A DNA stretch of 64,000 bases, from contig NZ_NIWT01000004.1 in the NCBI RefSeq assembly GCF_002236115.1, forward strand, positions 186,001 to 250,000. The letters are read 5' to 3'. Both the position numbers and the translations under genes were made by a program. The notes beneath the pieces are model-generated. The model worked only from the letters and a program-made list of their open reading frames with translations. It was not told where the DNA came from and made no database searches. The DNA is from Pseudomonas jessenii (lineage in GTDB: Bacteria; Pseudomonadota; Gammaproteobacteria; Pseudomonadales; Pseudomonadaceae). The first letter of the stretch is position 1; each line of letters opens with the position of its first letter. Positions 17,679 through 25,314 of this stretch are shown here, in pieces.

Positions 17679-18461
17679 GTGACTGTCCCTTCCGTCCAAT
17701 CGCCACCCAGTGTCAAAGACAAGGTCAGTGCTGCCGAGTGGCAGACCCGCGTCGACCTGGCAGCCTGTTATCGCCTGGTCGCCCAACATGGCTGGGATGA
17801 CCTGATCTTCACCCATATCTCCGCCAAGGTGCCTGGCACCGAAGATTTCCTGATCAACCCGTTCGGGTTGATGTTTCACGAAATTACCGCGTCGAGCCTG
17901 GTCAAGGTGGATCAGGCCGGCAACAAGTTGATGGACAGTCCTTACGAGATCAATCCGGCGGGTTACACCATCCACAGTGCCGTGCATGAAGCCCGTCACG
18001 ATGTCGTCTGCGTGCTCCACACCCACACGGCTTCGGGGGTGGCGGTGTCGGCGCAGAAGCAGGGTGTTTTGCCGATCAGCCAACAGTCGTTGTTCGTGCT
18101 TTCCAGTCTGGCCTACCACGCCTACGAAGGCGTGGCGCTCAACCATGAAGAGAAAGTGCGGCTACAGGCCGACCTCGGTGAAAACAATTTCCTGATGTTG
18201 CATAACCACGGCCTGCTGACCTGCGGCAGCACCATCGCCGATACGTTCCTGATGATGTTCACCTTTCAGCGTGCCTGCGACATTCAGGTCATGGCGCAAA
18301 ACGGTGCCGCTGAACTGATCGCCATCGAACCGCAGATTCTGGCCGGCGCCAAAGCCATGATCGCGGGTGTCACCCGAAGTGCTCAAGGAATGGGCGGAGC
18401 GCTGGCCTGGCCGGCACTGCTGCGCAAACTCGATAAACTGGACCCGGGTTATAAACTCTGA
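17679..18461 (+). CDS. Class II aldolase/adducin-family protein
   Basis: A 260-residue protein with the class II aldolase fold. Zinc-binding histidines are seen in CVLHTHTASGVAV near residue 116 and in MLHNHGLLTCG near 178; WDDLIFTHIS near 40 is the conserved N-terminal block. It ends in a long C-terminal helix region. The start is the GTG at 17679, with GAGG about ten bases upstream; an ATG 28 codons earlier lacks family support. The stop overlaps the next ATG by one base, so it forms an operon with the hydrolase. The substrate is unknown; aldolases of this clade act on sugar phosphates or are uncharacterised. Confidence 0.85.
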   Translation: MTVPSVQSPPSVKDKVSAAEWQTRVDLAACYRLVAQHGWDDLIFTHISAKVPGTEDFLINPFGLMFHEITASSLVKVDQAGNKLMDSPYEINPAGYTIHSAVHEARHDVVCVLHTHTASGVAVSAQKQGVLPISQQSLFVLSSLAYHAYEGVALNHEEKVRLQADLGENNFLMLHNHGLLTCGSTIADTFLMMFTFQRACDIQVMAQNGAAELIAIEPQILAGAKAMIAGVTRSAQGMGGALAWPALLRKLDKLDPGYKL

Positions 18462-19363
18462 TGGAGCTCGCCGAGATCCCCTTGTGTGTCTGGCGCAAAC
18501 GCAGCCAGACGTTCGTATTCCGTGGCCAGAGCATCCGCTACTGGGCAGCAGGCCAGGGTGAGCCGCTGTTGCTCATTCACGGCTTTCCATCTGCCAGTTG
18601 GGACTGGCATTACCTGTGGCAGCCATTGGCCCAGCGCTTTCGCGTGATCGCTTGCGACATGCTGGGCTTCGGCGATTCGGCCAAACCGGCGAATCACGAA
18701 TACAGCCTGCTGGAGCAAGCGGATCTGCAGCAGGCACTGCTTGAACACCTGAATGTCGAGCAGCCAGTGCACCTGCTCGCCCACGATTACGGCGACAGCG
18801 TGGCTCAGGAACTGCTGGCCCGGCATTACGAATCGCGGGTGGAGCTGGCCAGTTGCGTGTTTCTCAATGGCGGGTTGTTTCCGGAAACCCACCGCCCGGT
18901 ACTGATGCAAAAACTCTTGCTCAGCCCTTTGGGCTGGATGATCGGCCGCGCCTTCAGCCGTGATGGCCTGGTAAGAAGCTTTCGGCAGATTTTCGGTCCG
19001 CAAACCCGTCCCAGTGAAAGCCAGATGGATGATTTCTGGAGTCTGGTCGAAAGCCATCAGGGGCCACGGATCATGCACAAATTGATCGGCTACATCCCGG
19101 AGCGACGCGTCTGGCGCGACCGCTGGGTGAGCGCGATGCAACGCGGTGAAGTGCCGCTGCGAGTGATCGATGGCGGGGTCGATCCAGTCTCCGGCGTGCA
19201 CATGGTCGAGCGATACCGGGAGTTGATCCCGGAGGCGGACACGGTAGTGTTGCCCGACATTGGCCACTACCCGCAGATCGAGGCGCCCTGCGAGGTGCTC
19301 AAGCACTACCTGGCGTTTCGCGATCAATTGCTCTTGCCGCCGCGCAAGGTGGCGTGTTCCTGA
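18461..19363 (+). CDS. Alpha/beta hydrolase, MEST-like
   Basis: A 300-residue alpha/beta hydrolase of the epoxide hydrolase/haloalkane dehalogenase superfamily. The oxyanion region is LLLIHGFPSASWDW near 40, the nucleophile is Asp in LLAHDYGDSVAQELL near 109, and the catalytic His is in DIGHYPQIEAP near 268. From memory, segments such as FLNGGLFPETHRPVL and FGPQTRPSES match the animal MEST (PEG1) proteins closely, whose reaction is not known. It overlaps the aldolase gene by one base, so both are likely to act on the same compound. Confidence 0.85.
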   Translation: MELAEIPLCVWRKRSQTFVFRGQSIRYWAAGQGEPLLLIHGFPSASWDWHYLWQPLAQRFRVIACDMLGFGDSAKPANHEYSLLEQADLQQALLEHLNVEQPVHLLAHDYGDSVAQELLARHYESRVELASCVFLNGGLFPETHRPVLMQKLLLSPLGWMIGRAFSRDGLVRSFRQIFGPQTRPSESQMDDFWSLVESHQGPRIMHKLIGYIPERRVWRDRWVSAMQRGEVPLRVIDGGVDPVSGVHMVERYRELIPEADTVVLPDIGHYPQIEAPCEVLKHYLAFRDQLLLPPRKVACS

Positions 19364-19378
19364 ACCTTAAGGTGAACT

Positions 19379-19514
19379 GTTGTGGCGAGGGGGCTTGCCC
19401 CCGTTGGGCTGCGCAGCGGCCCCAAACCATACGGCGCAGTGATTCAGGTATAACGCGTTTAGCCGGTTTACGACTGCTTTGCAGCCGAGCGGGGGCAAGC
19501 CCCCTCGCCACAGG
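19379..19514. repeat. Second REP family, paired (TGTGGCGAGGGGGCTTGCCC)
   Basis: Inverted copies of TGTGGCGAGGGGGCTTGCCC at both ends (the right copy reads GGGGGCAAGCCCCCTCGCCA). The sequence is unrelated to the TGTGGGAGCGAG repeats. It is the only copy of this family in the window. Confidence 0.9.
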
Positions 19515-19649
19515 GTTCATGCCTGTTTCTCTTTCAATCATCCCCCTGCCTTATCGCGCACCATTCAGCCTCTCCCGTGTTCATTGTGACCCGCTGCGCC
19601 GTGCCTGAAACTCGGACTCACTGTCCCTTGGCCTGCTGGAGTCCCCCCC

Positions 19650-20561
19650 ATGAATGAGTCTGTGCGCTTCGAAGATAAAGTCGTGATCATCACCGGAGCC
19701 GGTGGCGGCCTGGGACGGACGCATGCACTGTTGTTCGCCAAACAGGGCGCCAGGGTGCTGGTCAACGATCTTGGCGGCTCGGCCCAGGGCGAAGGCGCCA
19801 ATGCCTCGGCCGCCGACCGCGTGGTCGCGGAGATTCGCGAGGCCGGCGGCATTGCCGAAGCCAACCACGATTCGGTCACTGACGGTGACAAACTGGTCCA
19901 GCACGCCCTGGACGTCTTCGGTCGCGTCGACGTGGTGGTCAACAATGCCGGGATCCTGCGGGACAAGACCTTCCACAAAATGGATGACGCCGACTGGGAC
20001 CTGGTTTACCGCGTCCACGTCGAAGGTGCCTACAAAGTCACCCGCGCCGCCTGGCCGCACATGCACGAGCAGAATTACGGCCGGGTGATTTTCACCGCGT
20101 CGACCTCGGGCATCTATGGCAACTTCGGCCAGTCCAACTACGGCATGGCCAAGCTCGGCCTCTATGGCCTGACCCGCACCCTGGCCATCGAAGGCCGCAA
20201 GAACAACATCCTGGTCAACGCCATCGCCCCCACCGGCGGCACGCGCATGACCGAAGGCCTGATCCCGCCGCAAGTCTTCGAACAGCTCAAGCCCGAACTG
20301 GTCAGCCCGCTGGTGGTGTACCTGGCCAGCGAGAACTGTCAGGAAACCTCCGGTCTGTTCGAAGTCGGCGGCGGCTGGATGGGCAAGGTCCGCTGGGAGC
20401 GCAGCCTCGGCATCGGTTTCGATCCACGGGCCGGCTTCTCCCCGGAAGACGTGGCGGCGCACTGGCAGCAGATCTGCGACTTCGAGGGCGCGGCGCATCC
20501 GAAGGACAACATCGAAGCGCTGAAGGAAATGATGGGGAATTTGCAGAAATATACGCTTTGA
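19650..20561 (+). CDS. Short-chain dehydrogenase, MFE-2/HSD17B4-like
   Basis: A 303-residue SDR. Cofactor loop TGAGGGLGRTHALLFA (residues 16-31), NNAG near 97, catalytic Ser in TASTSGIYG and YxxxK in SNYGMAKLG near 165. The insert VNDLGGSAQGEGANASAADR after the second strand and the C-terminal extension beyond 250 match the 3-hydroxyacyl-CoA dehydrogenase part of the eukaryotic multifunctional enzyme type 2, so a fatty acid or steroid beta-oxidation role is the best guess. It stands alone here, without hydratase or thiolase genes. Confidence 0.85.
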   Translation: MNESVRFEDKVVIITGAGGGLGRTHALLFAKQGARVLVNDLGGSAQGEGANASAADRVVAEIREAGGIAEANHDSVTDGDKLVQHALDVFGRVDVVVNNAGILRDKTFHKMDDADWDLVYRVHVEGAYKVTRAAWPHMHEQNYGRVIFTASTSGIYGNFGQSNYGMAKLGLYGLTRTLAIEGRKNNILVNAIAPTGGTRMTEGLIPPQVFEQLKPELVSPLVVYLASENCQETSGLFEVGGGWMGKVRWERSLGIGFDPRAGFSPEDVAAHWQQICDFEGAAHPKDNIEALKEMMGNLQKYTL

Positions 20562-20564
20562 TAC

Positions 20565-20600
20565 CACCGGCAAGGTCACATTGACTGACCTTGCCGGTTG
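20565..20600 (+). terminator. Terminator of the SDR gene
   Basis: Perfect 12-base stem CCGGCAAGGTCA / TGACCTTGCCGG, with only a weak T-rich tail; may also work for the convergent amidase gene. Confidence 0.75.
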
Positions 20601-20635
20601 TTGCATTTGTCGGCTGCAAAGCCGTTTGCCAATGG

Positions 20636-21406
20636 TCAGCCGGGAAAGTATTTGACGACCAGCGCCTTCAGGTTGGCGGCTGTTTGCGCGTCCATTTTTC
20701 CATCGAAGTTTTCCGGGCGAAAATGCATCTGGAATGCCCGCACCAATTGTTGAAAACCGCCTTCCGTAGACGCTCCCGAAACATCGTACCCATAGGATTT
20801 GAACAGCCCCAGCAATTCGCTTCGGGCTGGAACCCCCGATGTGTTGTATTGGCGCAGATACTCGTCCCGAGTGGTTTCATCGAACCAGGCGCCGACGCCT
20901 TTCAAGTAAAGCTCCCGCCAGGGAAACATCGGCCCCGGGTCACTTTTGCGGCCGATCGAAACATCGGAGTGGCCCAGAACCTGCGTCGGCGTGATATCCG
21001 GGTAGCGCATGAGGATATTCAGTGCCAGTTGTTCAATCGCAGCAATCTGCTCGGGGTGATACGGCGGAAAGGTGAATTCGCCCTTGTTGTCGGTCGCCAG
21101 GTTGACGATTTCAATGCCGATGGACGTATCGTTCAGATTGCTGCGGCTACCCCACTGACTGACACCTGCGTGCCACGCGCGATAGGTTTCATCCACCAGG
21201 CTGAAAACTTCCTGCCCGGTATGGCCGGCCTTCAGGTAACTGGGGTCCGTGATATCTGGAACCAGATAATGCGCGCTGACATTGGGGCCAGTCAGGGCAC
21301 TGACAGAACTCGCAAAGTCAGCGGCCGTGTAGTGAAGAATCAGAAAGCGTATTCGACTGTTGAAACTTCTGGTTGAGCGATACCGGTTGTAGTTGATGGA
21401 TTTCAT
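20636..21406 (-). CDS. N-acetylmuramoyl-L-alanine amidase (AmiD-like)
   Basis: A 256-residue Amidase_2 enzyme plus a C-terminal peptidoglycan-binding domain (about 190-250, GFQQLVRAFQMHFRPENFDG). Zinc ligands: His in FLILHYTAADF near 25, and the HSDVSIGRKSDPGP block near 143 with the second His and the Asp. It cuts the amide bond between MurNAc and L-alanine in (anhydro)muropeptides. ATG at 21406 precedes SINYNRYRSTRSFNSR. No obvious lipobox or cleavable signal is seen, unlike E. coli AmiD, so the cellular location is unclear. Confidence 0.85.
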   Translation of the reverse strand: MKSINYNRYRSTRSFNSRIRFLILHYTAADFASSVSALTGPNVSAHYLVPDITDPSYLKAGHTGQEVFSLVDETYRAWHAGVSQWGSRSNLNDTSIGIEIVNLATDNKGEFTFPPYHPEQIAAIEQLALNILMRYPDITPTQVLGHSDVSIGRKSDPGPMFPWRELYLKGVGAWFDETTRDEYLRQYNTSGVPARSELLGLFKSYGYDVSGASTEGGFQQLVRAFQMHFRPENFDGKMDAQTAANLKALVVKYFPG

Positions 21407-21610
21407 GGTTGCACTCGCAATAAGTAGGTTTGAAGTCGGACGAAGATAAAAGTCGTTCGCCGACTTGCTGTTCAACTTAAAGACTTGAGTGCTTTTGGTG
21501 TTTACCTATGCTTGTAGGTACTTTCTGAAAGAAAAGTAGGTATGCGAAGCTTTGCCTGGATACTCCGGAGTCACTGACTGGCAGCCGTTAATGATCAAAA
21601 ACCATCGCCC

Positions 21611-21800
21611 ATAAAAAAGGCCGCTGCAAACGCAGCGGCCAAAGTAAGACGTTGGATCAGGAGCTACAAATCAACGTCAGTGAACACAGGGTGACGAACC
21701 GAATCCTCGATTCATCTGAAGTCTCTCAGTCACGGCGCAGGCGGGTACAGGGTGCCTGCGGTGGTTTACTGTGACAGTGAGGTAAGAATAAGCCCTCGGC
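21611..21800 (-). ncRNA. Candidate small RNA ending in a Rho-independent terminator
   Basis: A perfect hairpin GGCCGCTGC-AAAC-GCAGCGGCC at 21619-21640 has its A tract on the left side, so it ends a leftward transcript, although no gene on that strand leads into it. In front of it on that strand lie a 7-base stem GACGTTG/CAACGTC (21648-21678) with loop ATTTGTAGCTCCTGATC, the hairpin GAATC-GAG-GATTC (21701-21713) and a 7-base stem CGCAGGC/GCCTGCG (21736-21760). The loop contains the anti-Shine-Dalgarno run CTCCTG, as in many base-pairing RNAs. The 5' end is a guess. I could not assign a named family. Confidence 0.45.
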
Positions 21801-21932
21801 GCTGTAGGAAAAACACCAATTCCCGACATGCACTGTTGCAGCCCCGGCAACAGTCAGGATTCGGGTGCTCGTCGTCTGTGCCGGTCATCCTTTAGAGGTA
21901 CACCACGAATACCTCCTTGGTGCGCTTATCGA

Positions 21933-21978
21933 CCCCGGTGCCCGGCAGTAGGGTGAGGCCTTCTGTCACTCACCGGGG
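21933..21978 (+). promoter_or_regulatory. Leader hairpin covering the DUF1302 ribosome-binding site
   Basis: CCCCGGTG (21933-21940) pairs perfectly with CACCGGGG (21971-21978); an inner GTGA/TCAC stem extends it. The right arm contains the GGGGA that must be the Shine-Dalgarno site, 7 bases before the ATG at 21986, so the structure could block translation. Confidence 0.5.
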
Positions 21979-21985
21979 AAGACGC

Positions 21986-23779
21986 ATGACAAAAACAACA
22001 ATGCGCGCCATCTTCACACCGCAGGCGCTGGCGGTTGCAGTCGCATTAGGCTGTTGCGCCCAGGCGCAGGCCCTTTCATTCAACATCGGGGAGATCGAGG
22101 GGACATTCGACTCCTCGTTGTCGGTCGGCGCGAGCTGGGGCATGCGTGATGCGGATAAATCCCTGGTGGGCATCGTCAACGGCGGCTCCGGCCAGTCTTC
22201 GACCGGTGACGACGGGCGATTGAATTTCAAGAAAGGTGAAACCTTCTCGAAGATCTTCAAGGGTATTCACGACCTCGAACTGAAGTACGGCGACACCGGT
22301 GCGTTTGTGCGAGGCAAGTACTGGTACGACTTTGAACTCAAGGATGAAAGCCGCCCCTTCAAGGACATCAGCGATCACAATCGCAAAGAAGGCGCCAAGT
22401 CTTCAGGCGGACAAATCCTCGACGCTTTCGTCTATCACAACTACTCCCTCGCCGATTTGCCGGGCACGGTCCGCGCCGGCAAGCAGGTGGTCAGTTGGGG
22501 GGAGAGCACGTTCATCGGCAACTCTATCAACAGCATCAATCCGGTCGACGTGTCCGCGTTCCGTCGTCCTGGCGCCGAGATCAAGGAAGGCCTGATCCCG
22601 GTCAACATGTTGTTCGCCTCCCAGGGGCTGACGGAAAAGCTGACCGTGGAAGGCTTCTATCAACTGGAATGGGACCAGACGGTCGTCGATAATTGCGGCA
22701 CTTTCTTTGGTGTCGATGTGGTGGCGGACGGCTGCAACAAGGGCTACACCGTCGCCAGCCCGGCCATTGCACCCTTGCAGCCGATTGCGGCTGCCTTTGG
22801 CCAGGGCTTCGAGGTCAGCAAGGAGGGGGTGATCGTTCCCCGTGGTGGTGACCGCGATGCCCGGGATTCCGGGCAGTGGGGTACGGCGCTGCGCTGGCTG
22901 GGGGACGACACCGAGTACGGCCTGTACTTCATGAACTACCACAGCCGTTCACCGAATGTCGGGACCACCACCGCCGGCCCCGGTACGCTGGCAAGCATTC
23001 CGGGAATCGTTGCCACCGCCAACCGCATCGCCCCCGGCAGCGGTTCGGGCCTGGCCCAAAGTGTGATGCTCGGTCGCGGCCAGTATTACCTCGAATACCC
23101 GGAGGACATCCGCCTCTACGGCGCCAGCTTCGCCACCACGTTATCCACCGGCACCGCGTGGAGCGGGGAAATCAGCTACCGTCCCAACGCCCCGGTGCAG
23201 GTCAACACCAATGACCTGACCCTGGCCTTGCTCAACCCTATCGCGGGCGGAGCAGCATCGCCCATTGCCACGTCACCGGGGGCCGACAACAAAGGCTATC
23301 GCCGCAAGGAGGTGACGCAGATCCAGAGCACCCTGACGCACTTCATCGATCAGGTCGCGGGTGCAGATCGCCTGACCCTGGTAGGCGAGGCGGCGGTGGT
23401 TCGGGTCGGTGGTCTGGAAGCACGCACCAAACTGCGCTACGGCCGCGACTCGGTGTATGGCCAGTATGGATTCGGTGGCGATACCGACGGCTTCGTGACT
23501 TCGACTTCATGGGGTTATCGCGCCCGGGCCATCCTCGACTACAACAACCTCATGGCCGGGATCAACTTCAGGCCCAACCTCTCATGGTCCCACGACGTCG
23601 CAGGCTTTGGTCCCAACGGTCTGTTCAACGAAGGCGCCAAGGCCGTCAGCCTCGGAGTCGATGCGGACTATCGCAACACCTATACCGCCAGCCTCAGTTA
23701 CACCGACTTTTTCGGCGGCGACTACAACGTCCTCACCGACCGTGACTTCGTGGCGTTGAGCTTTGGTGTGAACTTCTGA
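21986..23779 (+). CDS. DUF1302 family outer-membrane-type protein
   Basis: A 597-residue protein of the DUF1302 family. The first 34 residues form a signal peptide (hydrophobic ALAVAVALGCC, cleavage after AQA-L). Many alternating strands and the C-terminal SLSYTDFFGGDYN...VALSFGVNF with a terminal Phe are typical of an outer-membrane beta-barrel. Conserved segments include FDSSLSVGASWGMRDAD and GKQVVSWGESTFIGNSIN. DUF1302 and DUF1329 genes are nearly always adjacent in Pseudomonas; their joint role is unsettled. Only 14 bases separate it from the DUF1329 gene. Confidence 0.85.
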   Translation: MTKTTMRAIFTPQALAVAVALGCCAQAQALSFNIGEIEGTFDSSLSVGASWGMRDADKSLVGIVNGGSGQSSTGDDGRLNFKKGETFSKIFKGIHDLELKYGDTGAFVRGKYWYDFELKDESRPFKDISDHNRKEGAKSSGGQILDAFVYHNYSLADLPGTVRAGKQVVSWGESTFIGNSINSINPVDVSAFRRPGAEIKEGLIPVNMLFASQGLTEKLTVEGFYQLEWDQTVVDNCGTFFGVDVVADGCNKGYTVASPAIAPLQPIAAAFGQGFEVSKEGVIVPRGGDRDARDSGQWGTALRWLGDDTEYGLYFMNYHSRSPNVGTTTAGPGTLASIPGIVATANRIAPGSGSGLAQSVMLGRGQYYLEYPEDIRLYGASFATTLSTGTAWSGEISYRPNAPVQVNTNDLTLALLNPIAGGAASPIATSPGADNKGYRRKEVTQIQSTLTHFIDQVAGADRLTLVGEAAVVRVGGLEARTKLRYGRDSVYGQYGFGGDTDGFVTSTSWGYRARAILDYNNLMAGINFRPNLSWSHDVAGFGPNGLFNEGAKAVSLGVDADYRNTYTASLSYTDFFGGDYNVLTDRDFVALSFGVNF

Positions 23780-23793
23780 TCTGGCTGAAAAGG

Positions 23794-25173
23794 ATGAATT
23801 CAATGCGCAAGATGATTCTGCAATTGGGCACCGTTCTGGCCCTGAGTCTGCTGGCCGCCAACGTGATGGCGGCGGTGTCGCCGCAAGAAGCCAACACGCT
23901 CGGCACCAGCCTTACACCGCTCGGTGCCGAGAAGGCCGGCAATGCCGATGGCTCGATTCCGGCCTGGACCGGCGGCATCCCGAAAAACGCTGGCGCGGTG
24001 GACAGCAAAGGTTTCCTGGCCGACCCGTTCGCCAACGAAAAGCCGTTGTTCGTGATCACCGCGGCGACCGTCGACAAGTACAATGACAAGCTCTCCGACG
24101 GCCAGATCGCAATGTTCAAACGCTATCCAGAGACCTACAAGATTCCGGTCTACCCGAGCCATCGCACCGTGGCGTTACCGGCAGAAATCTATGAGTCGGC
24201 CAAGCGCAGTGCGCTGAACGTAACACCGATCAACGAGGGTAACGGTCTGGCCAACTTCACTGGTAATCGCTACTACGCATTCCCGATTCCGAAGAATGGC
24301 GTGGAAGTGATCTGGAACCATGTCACTCGTTACCACGGCGGCAATCTGCGACGCACCATCACCCAGGCAACACCGCAGTCCAATGGCGACTTCACGGTGA
24401 TCCGCTTCAAGGACGAAGTCGCCGTGCCGTCGTTGCTCAGCGATCTGAAACCGGGCAGCGACGATAACGTCCTCAACTACTTCAAGCAGGAAGTGACCGC
24501 GCCGGCGCGGCTGGCGGGCAACGTGTTGCTGGTCCACGAGACCCTCGACCAGGTCAAGGAACCGCGCAAGGCCTGGATCTACAACGCTGGCCAGCGCCGG
24601 GTACGGCGTGCGCCGCAGGTCGCTTATGACGGTGTCGGCACCTCATCCGACGGCCTGCGAACTACCGATAACTTCGACATGTTTTCCGGCGCGCCGGATC
24701 GCTACGATTGGAAACTGATCGGCAAGAAGGAGATGTACATTCCCTACAACAGCTACAAGCTCGACTCGCCCAACCTCAAGTACACCGATGTGATCAAGGC
24801 CGGGCACATCAATCAGGACCTGACCCGCTACGAGTTGCACCGTGTCTGGGAAGTCGTCGCCACGGTCAAGCCGAGCGAGCGTCACGTGTACGCCAAGCGC
24901 CACATGTACATCGACGAAGACAGCTGGCAAGTGGCGCTGGCCGACCACTACGACGGGCGTGGTCAACTCTGGCGCGTCGCCGAAGGGCATGCTCAGTTCT
25001 ACTACGATCACCAGGTGCCGGCCTACACCGTCGAGGCGCTCTATGACTTGATCGCCGGTCGCTATATCGCCCTGGGAATGAAGAACGAAGAGAAACGCAG
25101 CTTCGAATTCAATATCGATGCAAAAGCGGGGGACTACACTCCAGCAGCCTTGCGGAGCACGGGAGTCAGGTAG
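23794..25173 (+). CDS. DUF1329 family periplasmic protein
   Basis: A 459-residue exported protein of the DUF1329 family. Signal peptide: residues 1-26 (LGTVLALSLLAANVMA), then mature VSPQEANTLGTSLTPLGAEK. Conserved later blocks are AWIYNAGQRRVRRAPQVAYD near 265 and RHVYAKRHMYIDEDSW near 365. The family is thought to be related to LolB/LolA-like lipid carriers, which would fit a partner of an outer-membrane DUF1302 barrel; this is inference. A second ATG nine bases downstream (MRKMILQ) is an equally good start. A terminator follows. Confidence 0.85.
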   Translation: MNSMRKMILQLGTVLALSLLAANVMAAVSPQEANTLGTSLTPLGAEKAGNADGSIPAWTGGIPKNAGAVDSKGFLADPFANEKPLFVITAATVDKYNDKLSDGQIAMFKRYPETYKIPVYPSHRTVALPAEIYESAKRSALNVTPINEGNGLANFTGNRYYAFPIPKNGVEVIWNHVTRYHGGNLRRTITQATPQSNGDFTVIRFKDEVAVPSLLSDLKPGSDDNVLNYFKQEVTAPARLAGNVLLVHETLDQVKEPRKAWIYNAGQRRVRRAPQVAYDGVGTSSDGLRTTDNFDMFSGAPDRYDWKLIGKKEMYIPYNSYKLDSPNLKYTDVIKAGHINQDLTRYELHRVWEVVATVKPSERHVYAKRHMYIDEDSWQVALADHYDGRGQLWRVAEGHAQFYYDHQVPAYTVEALYDLIAGRYIALGMKNEEKRSFEFNIDAKAGDYTPAALRSTGVR

Positions 25174-25194
25174 GTTTCCTACAGGGTCTTACAC

Positions 25195-25223
25195 AAAAGG
25201 GTGACTTTGCGGTCACCTTTTTT
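25195..25223 (+). terminator. Terminator after the DUF1302-DUF1329 genes
   Basis: AAAAGGGTGAC / GTCACCTTTT stem with a run of T at its end, 22 bases after the DUF1329 stop. Confidence 0.85.
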
Positions 25224-25314
25224 ATAGCGGTCGATCAGTGTGTTGAATACTTCTTCAACAAGCGCTCGGGAGGGGGCTAGGGTGGCGCCAGAATTATAAA
25301 AAAGGCGCACCACA

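Larger units (their letters stand above)
21407..21985. other. Structured 579-base intergenic region
   Basis: Besides the candidate small RNA and the leader hairpin given separately, the region holds an 8-base perfect stem ACTGTTGC / GCAACAGT at 21832-21854 and the short palindrome ACTG-TGA-CAGT at 21768-21778. No ORF with coding character was seen. Confidence 0.6.
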
